6,148 nucleotides of DNA from Bacteroidetes bacterium CG2_30_32_10 (GTDB taxonomy: Bacteria; Bacteroidota; Bacteroidia; Bacteroidales; CG2-30-32-10), in the NCBI GenBank assembly GCA_001872995.1, contig MNXO01000046.1, positions 1 to 6,148 on the forward strand, given 5' to 3'. Below are positions 1 through 6,100 of this stretch, one piece after another. The notes under the pieces are model-generated. The model saw nothing but the letters and a program-made list of their open reading frames with translations, did not search any database and was not told the DNA's origin. The stretch's first letter is position 1; each line of letters starts with the position of its first letter. The position numbers were made by a program, and so were the translations under genes.

Positions 1-51
1 CTTTAATAAATATCCTTTACTTGTGGATGCTAAATTTTTAATTCGTCTTTG

Positions 52-1410
52 TTAGAGTTTTGGGGATAGTTTTTTAATATACAAAATCATTAAACCTGAA
101 GTAAAAAAAGGCAATAATGGAATTCTATATCTTACCAATGCACCAAAGTTGGCAGTGCTTAAGCCAATCGAAAAAGCAAAAAAGACAGCATAAAGAAAAA
201 GAAATATTAACAAAGGATCTTGAAATATGTTTTTAGAATTTCGCAAAAAACCTCCTGAAAACACAAAGATATAGATAGTGAATAATAGAATTATAGCATT
301 TTCTATTCCTGAAATGAAGATAAATAAAGTATTACCTTCCCATATAAAAGGGCGATAGAGACCTGCCACAATTGCATTAGGTGTTTTTTTTATTATATCT
401 GCAGTGGTTTTGAATTCTCCAATATTATAATAGTTAATTCCGTACTGTTCGGCTCTTATCAAATCTTGTTGTGTAATTTTAGCTTTTTTTATTATACTTT
501 CCATATTTGAATACTTCCCAAGTTCTTCTTTAAAAAGACTTATCGCTGCATAACCTATAATAAATGCAAATAAAATAAGAAATGGAGCTATCAACAAACG
601 GAAAACTTTACTCTTAATTTGAGTAATTTTATCATACAAACCCCAAATAATTGTTCCTGGAAAGAGAGCTACAATAATGTAGGGCTTAAGCGACAAAATT
701 ATAAAGATATTCAGAATTAAAAAAATCACATTTGTAATCCTGTCATTTTTCTTGATAAATACTTTATAAAAATTATAAGTGAACCAGCAAGAAGCAGAAA
801 GAGTGAAAGTGTCTTTTAAAATACCAGAACCCCAAAATAATACGGAAGGTATAAAAAGCACAGTAATAGCAAAGTATTTATTATATTTTGGATATAGCTC
901 ACAAAACATTTGATACATCTTCCATATACCTATGTAGGAAAATGCTGATAGCAATATAGTTGCTGTAAAATAATTTTTGAATGATAATATTAAGAAAGGA
1001 TTTATAAACCTTACTACAGCAAAAGCTTGATTATCGGAATAATACCAAGGGAAGCCAGTGTAAATATCAAAAGTGGAAGAATTATGAGCACTTAAATTTC
1101 CATACATGATTGAAAAATAAGCATAAGGATCTTTAAAAAATAAATTGAATAAGGCTTCACTGCTTCTAAAATAACCTATTGTATCGCCTGCTTCCTGATA
1201 GTAAACAATATAAATCAAACAAAATATTATTCCACCCAATATTTTAATAAATAAACCTTTTACAAAATATTTGTATTCAGGTTTTTCTTTGATATATTTT
1301 GCTTTTATGTGGCGACTTATAATAAATATAATAAGCAAATAGGCAATAATAATAAGATAATCTATTGGCGTTGGGAGTAATGACTTAGTCCAAATGTTGT
1401 TTACTTCCAT
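52..1410 (-). CDS. Polytopic inner-membrane protein, possibly polysaccharide polymerase / GT-C-like
   Basis: I do not recognise a named family with certainty. The 452-residue product has about ten hydrophobic segments, near residues 16-33, 51-71, 136-160, 181-199, 203-218, 226-242, 243-259, 270-292, 361-385 and 400-417, with a last one at 431-446. A larger non-membrane loop lies at about 72-135 and carries GDTIGYF (75-81); another lies at 293-345. Other marked motifs are PSVLFWGSGILKD (188-200), RPFIWE (353-358) and NFGALVRYRIPLLP (421-434). From memory, such motifs occur in Bacteroidota membrane proteins of surface-polysaccharide loci, resembling Wzy-type polymerases or GT-C glycosyltransferases with acidic residues in an outer loop; this is inference. 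No glycosyltransferase or flippase gene is visible beside it. The gene starts 55 bp after the dCMP deaminase gene, beyond a hairpin, so it may be transcribed separately. The start is the only upstream ATG and leaves a short N-terminus before the first membrane segment. The frame is intact. Confidence 0.8.
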   Translation of the reverse strand: MEVNNIWTKSLLPTPIDYLIIIAYLLIIFIISRHIKAKYIKEKPEYKYFVKGLFIKILGGIIFCLIYIVYYQEAGDTIGYFRSSEALFNLFFKDPYAYFSIMYGNLSAHNSSTFDIYTGFPWYYSDNQAFAVVRFINPFLILSFKNYFTATILLSAFSYIGIWKMYQMFCELYPKYNKYFAITVLFIPSVLFWGSGILKDTFTLSASCWFTYNFYKVFIKKNDRITNVIFLILNIFIILSLKPYIIVALFPGTIIWGLYDKITQIKSKVFRLLIAPFLILFAFIIGYAAISLFKEELGKYSNMESIIKKAKITQQDLIRAEQYGINYYNIGEFKTTADIIKKTPNAIVAGLYRPFIWEGNTLFIFISGIENAIILLFTIYIFVFSGGFLRNSKNIFQDPLLIFLFLYAVFFAFSIGLSTANFGALVRYRIPLLPFFTSGLMILYIKKLSPKL

Positions 1411-1424
1411 TTTAAATATTTAAA
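1411..1424. repeat. Perfect 14-nt AT-only palindrome abutting the membrane-protein start
   Basis: The sequence TTTAAATATTTAAA equals its own reverse complement and ends directly at the ATG of the membrane-protein gene. It could be an operator or a weak leader hairpin. In DNA this AT-rich it may equally be chance, and I assign no function. Confidence 0.35.
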
Positions 1425-1451
1425 ACCATTTAATATTTGTTTGCAAAATCG

Positions 1452-1484
1452 AAAGTATGAAAAATCTACTGTTTTTCATACTTT
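1452..1484 (-). terminator. 13-bp perfect hairpin at the dCMP deaminase 3' end, probable terminator
   Basis: AAAGTATGAAAAA (1452-1464) and TTTTTCATACTTT (1472-1484) are exact reverse complements with a 7-nt loop. In the minus-strand transcript the deaminase stop codon (TAG, 1468-1466) lies in the loop, so the last codons form the 5' arm. The arm after the loop begins with five U, and a further UUUU (rc of 1444-1450 region) follows two bases after the stem. The stem is AT-rich and the U-run is partly inside it, so this is not a textbook intrinsic terminator. Its position between two same-strand genes suits one, or an mRNA 3'-end stabiliser. Confidence 0.55.
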
Positions 1485-1966
1485 AGCACTTCATTATTTA
1501 CGTATTCTATTTTAACGTCGGCTATTTTAAACATTTCTTCAGATTCTATTCCATCGTGGTATTTCATTTCGCATACCACACGTTTGATTCCACAATTGAT
1601 AATAAGCATTGCACAAACACGGCAAGGGGTCATTCTACAATATAGGGTAGCTCCATCAATGGAAATGCCGAGTTTGGCAGCTTGGCAAATGGCATTTTGT
1701 TCTGCATGCACAGTTCTTACACAATGATTGGTTACCTTTCCATCTTCGTGAACCATTTTTTTCATCTGATGCCCCACTTCATCGCAATGAGGCAAACCCA
1801 TCGGAGAGCCAACATAACCAGTTACCAACAACTGTTTATCTCGTGCAATAACGCAACCACTTCTTCCCCTGTCGCAAGTTGCTCTTTTTGATACAGTATT
1901 TGCAATTTCCATAAAATATTCATCCCAACTTGGTCGAATATACATAGTTTTGTTCTTTTCTGTCAT
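1466..1966 (-). CDS. dCMP deaminase family protein (zinc-dependent deoxycytidylate deaminase)
   Basis: This 166-residue cytosolic enzyme is predicted to deaminate dCMP to dUMP, supplying thymidylate synthase. Family signatures are complete: RPSWDEYFMEIA (11-22), the zinc and catalytic motif HAEQNAI (87-93, catalytic E89) and the second zinc motif TPCRVC (113-118, C115 and C118). C31, the GSPMGLPHCDEVG stretch (53-65) and HC (81-82) before HAEQ match the extra cysteine/histidine set of T4-type dCMP deaminases, which in known members bind a second zinc and respond to dCTP/dTTP. Length is normal for the family. It follows the P-loop kinase-like gene by 20 bp on the same strand, so the two are probably co-transcribed. 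M1 is used as start; M8, just before the conserved RPSWDEY, is an alternative, and no Shine-Dalgarno sequence decides. The specific substrate (dCMP rather than another cytosine nucleotide) is inferred from family resemblance. The frame is intact. Confidence 0.92.
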   Translation of the reverse strand: MTEKNKTMYIRPSWDEYFMEIANTVSKRATCDRGRSGCVIARDKQLLVTGYVGSPMGLPHCDEVGHQMKKMVHEDGKVTNHCVRTVHAEQNAICQAAKLGISIDGATLYCRMTPCRVCAMLIINCGIKRVVCEMKYHDGIESEEMFKIADVKIEYVNNEVLKYEKQ

Positions 1967-1986
1967 TAAAATTATTTATTAATCGC

Positions 1987-2541
1987 TTATTTCAACTTTG
2001 TTAATACTTTTTCTACCTCTTGTTGCAGTGTTTCAATGGTTGTATTATTATAAAAAACAAAATCAGCCATTTCAATACATTTGACCAAATTTTGTTTAGT
2101 GGCATCATTAGAAGTCATTTCGCGTTGTTCGTTTGAAAGAAAGGTTTTAAAATCAATATGGTCGGTTTCCGAATTGCGAAGTTTTATGCGTTGATACCTT
2201 ATTTCGGGTTTAGCATTTACTGCAAACAGGTAAAAATCTCCCTTTTCTTTAAGCGCAATAATTTCGCCAGGAGTTCTAATGCTTTCAATGATACAGTCTT
2301 TCCCAAGTGAAATCGCCTTTTTGTAAAGCTGTTCAATAATGTAGGAAGGTGAATGCTTCGCTCTTAGATCATTGGCGACCATAACCATAGAATCGCGATT
2401 TACCATCATATTTCTTTTAATAATTTCTTCTGACAGAAATGCCCTTACCGAGTAATGAACATAACCTTTGTTCTTTACCAAATAATCAACTATTGTGCCT
2501 TTGCCTGCTCCAAGTGTACCGGTAATACCAATAACTTTCAT
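1987..2541 (-). CDS. P-loop nucleotide kinase-like NTPase (dephospho-CoA kinase / dNMP kinase-like)
   Basis: This 184-residue P-loop protein is predicted to be a small-molecule, probably nucleotide, kinase. It opens with a beta strand and Walker A loop MKVIGITGTLGAGKGT (residues 1-16, K14), of the GxGKGT form seen in adenylate kinase-like enzymes. It then has ANDLRAKHSPSYIIEQL (56-72), a strand ending in ESIRTPGE (86-93) as in CoaE-like and UPF0200-type proteins, and an arginine-rich stretch at 115-141 that could act as a lid. The substrate cannot be read from the sequence; pairing with dCMP deaminase 20 bp downstream suggests deoxynucleotides. The frame is open for nine more codons up to 2568, but I choose the ATG at 2541. 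It places the P-loop at the usual distance from the N-terminus, and a TACTTTTG promoter element at 2578-2571 would start transcription inside that extension. It could also be a nucleotide-sensing regulator rather than an enzyme. Confidence 0.82.
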   Translation of the reverse strand: MKVIGITGTLGAGKGTIVDYLVKNKGYVHYSVRAFLSEEIIKRNMMVNRDSMVMVANDLRAKHSPSYIIEQLYKKAISLGKDCIIESIRTPGEIIALKEKGDFYLFAVNAKPEIRYQRIKLRNSETDHIDFKTFLSNEQREMTSNDATKQNLVKCIEMADFVFYNNTTIETLQQEVEKVLTKLK

Positions 2542-2570
2542 TAATAATCGAAATATAATATTAAACATTT

Positions 2571-2578
2571 CAAAAGTA
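2571..2578 (-). promoter_or_regulatory. Bacteroidota-type -7 element for the kinase-deaminase genes
   Basis: On the minus strand this reads TACTTTTG, a full match to the TAnnTTTG consensus. No TTG is seen 17-23 bp upstream, so the -33 half is missing or weak. Transcription would begin near 2562-2567, giving a leader of roughly 20-25 nt to the ATG at 2541. That would exclude the longer start at 2568. Confidence 0.45.
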
Positions 2579-2587
2579 TAAATAATA

Positions 2588-2616
2588 TTGTAATTTATCT
2601 ATTTTTTATAATTTTG
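2588..2616 (+). promoter_or_regulatory. Bacteroidota-type promoter (-33 TTG, -7 TAATTTTG) for the cupin gene
   Basis: TTG at 2588-2590 is followed after 18 bp by TAATTTTG at 2609-2616, matching TTG-N(17-23)-TAnnTTTG. The predicted start near 2620-2624 leaves only about 10 nt before the cupin ATG at 2633, so the leader is very short. Its -7 element lies 30 bp from the opposing one at 2571-2578, so the two promoters may compete or share a regulator. Confidence 0.5.
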
Positions 2617-2632
2617 TTAAAAACTTTATGTT

Positions 2633-2965
2633 ATGGAAATAATTGAATATAAAAACGCAAGCAAAGTCCCCATTGAATTTGAAGCTCGTAAGCTTTGTAA
2701 TAGAAATGACATTGAAGTTATTCACTTGATAATTGAAGAAGGCAAAGTACTCGATAGACATAAAAACCCTTTTGACGCTATTTTTTATATCATAAGTGGC
2801 AAAGGTATATTGGAGGCAGGCGATAATCGATATGTTTTAAACGAAAATACCTGCATTCAGATTGAAGCGAATATGGAAAGAGGCTGGATTAATTCAGGTA
2901 AAGGCAATTTAGTATTGCTGATTATTCAGTTGAAAACAATTAAAGTGGGGCAAAACAACCAATAA
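2633..2965 (+). CDS. Small single-domain cupin protein with degenerate metal site
   Basis: The 110-residue product is one conserved beta-barrel (Cupin_2-like) domain covering almost its full length. Cupin motif 1 is recognisable at 37-58 (G37, H43, then FYIISGKG at 51-58), and motif 2 at about 70-89 ends in GWINSG (84-89). The usual metal ligands are mostly lost: the second histidine of HxH is N45, the glutamate position holds D48, and the motif 2 histidine is W85. It may therefore bind a small ligand without metal, or be structural. It is the only clearly plus-strand gene here, divergent from the kinase gene (91 bp between starts) and convergent with cysN, so it is probably monocistronic. 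The ATG at 2633 directly precedes the first strand; there is no Shine-Dalgarno sequence. The fold assignment is fairly firm and the function is unknown. Confidence 0.8.
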   Translation: MEIIEYKNASKVPIEFEARKLCNRNDIEVIHLIIEEGKVLDRHKNPFDAIFYIISGKGILEAGDNRYVLNENTCIQIEANMERGWINSGKGNLVLLIIQLKTIKVGQNNQ

Positions 2966-3164
2966 TACTATGGGATAAGCCTTTTATTAATCATAAAATA
3001 ACAAAATAGTCACTTAAAAAAATTTTTTTTGTTTATATTCTCTCAACAAAAACTTTATTTTTATTTTCTTAATACCTTCTCTTATAAAATGCGCTGAAAA
3101 AAAATGCTTTCAGTAATAGTGGATTTATAAGTAACTTGAGATTTTTAGCAACCGAGTCATAGAC
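2966..3164. other. Non-coding region between convergent cupin and cysN genes
   Basis: About 200 bp with no credible gene. It holds an A7T8 tract at 3016-3030 (self-complementary over 14 nt) and a 6-bp inverted repeat, CTGAAA (3094-3099) and TTTCAG (3108-3113), with an 8-nt loop. Either could help end transcription from the two sides, but no GC-rich stem with a proper U-run is present, so I do not call a terminator. Confidence 0.5.
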
Positions 3165-4442
3165 TTATTGAATCATTCCTGCACCCATCGTTTCATTGGT
3201 AGCTTCATCAATCAAAATGAAACTTCCTGTAATTCTATTTATATTGTAGGAATCGAAAAATATTGGTTTGGTAGTCTTAATTCTTATACTAGCAATATCG
3301 TTCATACCAATGTGCTTATCGAATGCATCGTTTTCCATAGAATTGATGTCCATTTTAAATTGAATTTCTTTGATAATACATTTTACATCATTGGTGGTAT
3401 GCTTAAGCAAATATTTACCAGACAATTGCAATGGGCGTTCATTAAACCAACAAATAATGGCATTAGTTTCATTATTTGTAATTGGGAGATTATCGCATTT
3501 AACAATCATATCGCCACGACTAATATCTATATCATTTTCTAATGTAATTGAAACAGATTCTGAAGCATAGGCAATATCAACTGTTTTTTTATCTTTTTCA
3601 ATGGTTTTTATTTTACTTTTTATACCAGAAACCATAGCAACAACATCATCACCAGGTTTAAAAAAGCCACCAGCTATTCTGCCGGCATATCCTCTGTAAT
3701 CGTGAAATTGAGTAGAGTGTGGACGAATTATATATTGAACAGGAAATCTAGCATCAGTTTGGTTATGGTCTTTTTGAACGGGAGTATTTTCTAAGCGTTG
3801 CAATAATGTTTCGCCGTTATACCATAACATTGAAGTAAATTTATGAATAATGTTATCACCAAGCAAAGCACTGACGGGAATATAATTTACGTCAGTCAAT
3901 GCAAGCTTAGGTATCAGCTCTTGTATGTGTGAACATATTTGCAAATAACGTTCTTCTTTATATTCCACTAAATCCATTTTATTGATACAAAAAATAATAT
4001 GAGGAATTCTCAGTAAAGAGGCAATATATGCGTGTCTAATGGTCTGTTCAAGCACGCCATTGCGAGCATCAACCAGAATTAATGCAAGGTTTGCAGTTGA
4101 AGCACCTGTAACCATATTTCGAGTATATTGAATATGACCTGGTGTATCTGCAATAATAAATTTTCTTTTGGGAGTAGAAAAGTATCTGTATGCCACGTCT
4201 ATGGTGATACCTTGTTCTCTTTCTGCTTTCAATCCATCTGTTAAAAGGCTTAAATTGATATGCTCCTCTCCCCTTCTTTTGCTTGCCAATGTAATTGCAT
4301 CTAATTGGTCTTCAAATATAGATTTGCTGTCGTATAATAAGCGTCCAATTAATGTACTTTTTCCATCATCAACACTTCCTGCAGTTGTAAACCGCAACAA
4401 ATCCATATTCATATAATCAAAATCTTCATTATTTTTTACCAT
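3165..4442 (-). CDS. cysN: Sulfate adenylyltransferase subunit 1 (GTPase subunit of ATP sulfurylase)
   Basis: CysN hydrolyses GTP to drive APS synthesis from ATP and sulfate by its partner CysD in the cytosol, the activation step of sulfate assimilation. The 425-residue product has all translation-factor-type GTPase motifs: G1 GSVDDGKS (22-29), switch I REQGITID (75-82), G3 DTPGH (99-103), G4 NKMD (154-157) and G5 SAL (191-193). EF-Tu-like beta-barrel domains 2 and 3 follow (about 230-425), including RFPVQYIIRP (232-241), FHDYRGYAGRI (246-256), DIDISRGD (304-311) and a C-terminal NETMGAGMI (416-424). It lacks about 50 C-terminal residues of E. coli CysN, and there is no CysC (APS kinase) fusion. 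Residue 104 after DTPGH is I, where E. coli CysN has E. It lies 17 bp after cysD and is last in the operon. M1 is chosen; M11 and M13 would also leave the GTPase domain whole. Confidence 0.96.
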   Translation of the reverse strand: MVKNNEDFDYMNMDLLRFTTAGSVDDGKSTLIGRLLYDSKSIFEDQLDAITLASKRRGEEHINLSLLTDGLKAEREQGITIDVAYRYFSTPKRKFIIADTPGHIQYTRNMVTGASTANLALILVDARNGVLEQTIRHAYIASLLRIPHIIFCINKMDLVEYKEERYLQICSHIQELIPKLALTDVNYIPVSALLGDNIIHKFTSMLWYNGETLLQRLENTPVQKDHNQTDARFPVQYIIRPHSTQFHDYRGYAGRIAGGFFKPGDDVVAMVSGIKSKIKTIEKDKKTVDIAYASESVSITLENDIDISRGDMIVKCDNLPITNNETNAIICWFNERPLQLSGKYLLKHTTNDVKCIIKEIQFKMDINSMENDAFDKHIGMNDIASIRIKTTKPIFFDSYNINRITGSFILIDEATNETMGAGMIQ

Positions 4443-4459
4443 TTGCGCTTAATTTTTTA

Positions 4460-5365
4460 TTAAAAATATCCTTCTTTTTTTCTGTCTTCCATCGCTGTTT
4501 CCGATCTTTTATCATCGTATCTACTACCTCTTTCAGTAGTTCTGGAGGCGGCAACTTCTGTAACAATTTCTTCAATATTTTTGGCAATCGAGAGGGTTAA
4601 ACCAGTGCAAGTGATATCGCCAATGGTTCTGCAACGTACATCTTTAACTTCAATATTTTCACCTTCTTTGCGTTCCATAAAAGGGGCATTTGCTAACCAT
4701 ACACCACTTCTGTTGAATACCTCTCTTTTGTGGGTAAAGTATATAGAAGGAATATCTATCTTTTCTAACATAATATATTGCCAAATGTCGAGTTCTGTCC
4801 AGTTGCTAATAGGAAAAACTCTAAAATGTTCACCAATATTTTTCTTACCATTAAAAATATTCCAAAGTTCGGGTCGCTGGTTTTTGGGGTCCCATTGACC
4901 AAATTCGTCTCGATGCGAAAAGAATCTTTCTTTGGCTCGTGCTTTTTCTTCATCGCGTCTTCCTCCACCGATGGCAGCATCAATTTTAAGTTCTTCAATT
5001 GCATCAAGCAAGGTAACTGTTTGTAGTTTATTTCTACTGGCATTTATTCCTTTTTCTTCAACCGCTCTTCCTTTATCTATACTATCTTGCACTAATTTAA
5101 CAATCAATTGGGCATTAATTTTCTTCGCTAAATCATCTCTAAAATCAAGAGTTTCTATAAAGTTGTGCCCAGTATCTATATGCATCAAAGGCATTGGAAT
5201 ATTGGCGGGATAAAATGCCTTAACTGCCAGATGAACTAAAACAATACTATCTTTACCTCCAGAGAATAAAATGGTTGGGCGTTCAAATTGAGCTGCTATT
5301 TCCCTAAATATATAAATTGCTTCGTTTTCAAGCTCTTTTAAATGGGTAATTCTAAATTCATTCAT
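4460..5365 (-). CDS. cysD: Sulfate adenylyltransferase subunit 2 (catalytic subunit of ATP sulfurylase)
   Basis: CysD catalyses adenylyl transfer from ATP to sulfate, giving APS and pyrophosphate, in a complex with the GTPase CysN encoded just downstream. The 301-residue length is that of E. coli CysD (302). It belongs to the PP-loop ATP pyrophosphatase superfamily: the loop SGGKDS is at 35-40, followed by HIDTGHNF (62-69), the basic segment GGGRRDEEKARAKERFFS (133-150), SNWTELDIWQYI (187-198), and the cysteine-containing RCRTIGDITCTG (244-255). The conserved C-terminal tail from RTTERGSR (275-282) through RKKEGYF (295-301) is complete. It begins 36 bp after the cysH stop, and that gap holds a TACCTTTG promoter-like element, so it may be transcribed both with cysH and from its own promoter. 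The ATG directly precedes the conserved first helix, LKELENEAIYI (9-19). No anomalies are visible. Confidence 0.97.
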   Translation of the reverse strand: MNEFRITHLKELENEAIYIFREIAAQFERPTILFSGGKDSIVLVHLAVKAFYPANIPMPLMHIDTGHNFIETLDFRDDLAKKINAQLIVKLVQDSIDKGRAVEEKGINASRNKLQTVTLLDAIEELKIDAAIGGGRRDEEKARAKERFFSHRDEFGQWDPKNQRPELWNIFNGKKNIGEHFRVFPISNWTELDIWQYIMLEKIDIPSIYFTHKREVFNRSGVWLANAPFMERKEGENIEVKDVRCRTIGDITCTGLTLSIAKNIEEIVTEVAASRTTERGSRYDDKRSETAMEDRKKEGYF

Positions 5366-5386
5366 TATTTATTGTTTTTTTTAATG

Positions 5387-5400
5387 TTTACAAAGGTAAA
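5387..5400 (-). promoter_or_regulatory. Promoter-like TACCTTTG in a short inverted repeat, upstream of cysDN
   Basis: The minus strand reads TTTACCTTTGTAAA. It contains TACCTTTG (5398-5391), an exact TAnnTTTG -7 element 25 nt before the cysD start, and is also an inverted repeat TTTAC-CTTT-GTAAA. No TTG is found at -33 spacing inside the cysH end. It may be an internal promoter for cysDN, an operator, or both. Confidence 0.45.
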
Positions 5401-5401
5401 A

Positions 5402-6100
5402 TTATGAATGCAAACCACATTCTTTTTTTGAATTATTTTCCCACCACCATCTACCTGCCCGAAAATCTTCGCCTTCGTTTACTTTTCTTGTGCAAGGTTG
5501 GCAGCCGATACTTGGAAAACCTTTGTCATGTAAAACATTATATGGTATTTGGTTTATTTTAATAAATTCTTTGACTTGTTCATTTGTCCATTGAATTAAA
5601 GGATTGTATTTGATAATCATATTACTTTCGTCCCATTCAAATAGGTTTACTTTATTTCTGCTTTCCGATTGTTCCGCTCTCAATCCAGTAATCCATACTT
5701 TATTTCCTTGCAAGGCTCTTTTCAAGGGTTTAATTTTTCTTAGATAACAGCATTCTTTTCTATTTTCAATAGAATGATAAAAACTAAATGGACCTTTTTC
5801 GGTTATTAGTTTTTCAATATCTGTACTTTTGGGAAAAAAAACTTCAATTTTTTGATTATATTTTTCTAAAGTTCTACTATGCGTGGCGTATGTTTCGGCA
5901 AACATTCTACCAGTGTCTAAAGTGAAAACTTTTACTGGTAAATGATTGGAGAATATTATATGAGATATTACTTGGTCTTCCGAACCAAAACTAGAGGAAA
6001 AGACTACTTTATCAGCATAATCCTTACATAACATTTGCATAATATCGAATACTTCCATATTCTTTGAATTTATATTAAGCGTTTTGATTATTTTTTCCAT
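5402..6100 (-). CDS. cysH: Assimilatory adenylyl-sulfate (APS) reductase, 4Fe-4S type, thioredoxin-dependent
   Basis: This enzyme reduces activated sulfate to sulfite and AMP with thioredoxin as electron donor, in the cytosol. The 232-residue product has the PAPS/APS reductase fold: a modified PP-loop SSSFGSED (35-42), LDTGRMF (61-67), TGLRAEQSESR (138-148) and PLIQWTNEQVKEFI (167-180). The catalytic cysteine is C228 in the C-terminal KECGLH (226-231). Two cysteine pairs, CC at 117-118 and CxxC at 200-203, are the 4Fe-4S ligands that in known enzymes mark APS reductases; E. coli-type PAPS reductases lack them. Hence APS is the likely substrate, made by CysDN encoded directly downstream. Known members are similar in size or slightly longer. 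It is the first operon gene visible; its own promoter is probably beyond the window edge. M1 is used as start, with M15 as a less likely alternative. The automatic name 'phosphoadenylyl-sulfate reductase' would be misleading. Confidence 0.95.
   Translation of the reverse strand: MEKIIKTLNINSKNMEVFDIMQMLCKDYADKVVFSSSFGSEDQVISHIIFSNHLPVKVFTLDTGRMFAETYATHSRTLEKYNQKIEVFFPKSTDIEKLITEKGPFSFYHSIENRKECCYLRKIKPLKRALQGNKVWITGLRAEQSESRNKVNLFEWDESNMIIKYNPLIQWTNEQVKEFIKINQIPYNVLHDKGFPSIGCQPCTRKVNEGEDFRAGRWWWENNSKKECGLHS

Noticed and set aside
1..51. Minus-strand frame open after the membrane-protein stop, in the same frame (readthrough or a following gene)
   Set aside because: Fifty-one bases without an ATG cannot distinguish a gene from chance, and the membrane protein already has a plausible C-terminus.
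2542..2568. Nine-codon N-terminal extension of the kinase-like gene (MFNIIFRLL)
   Set aside because: It pushes the P-loop away from the N-terminus and begins upstream of the transcription start expected from the TACTTTTG element.
2628..2642. Four-codon upstream frame (M-L-W-K-stop) overlapping the cupin start
   Set aside because: ATG triplets this close together are common in AT-rich DNA, and nothing indicates that it is translated or regulatory.
3094..3113. CTGAAA/TTTCAG inverted repeat as a terminator for cysN or the cupin gene
   Set aside because: The stem is only 6 bp and AT-rich, with no U-run after it on either strand.
3168..3542. Plus-strand open frame of 124 codons opposite cysN
   Set aside because: It lies entirely antisense to the conserved C-terminal domains of CysN and shows no family motif; the other antisense frames over cysN, cysD and the deaminase are likewise shadows.
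4765..5043. Second minus-strand frame inside cysD
   Set aside because: It is an out-of-frame shadow of an intact, fully conserved CysD and does not indicate a frameshift.
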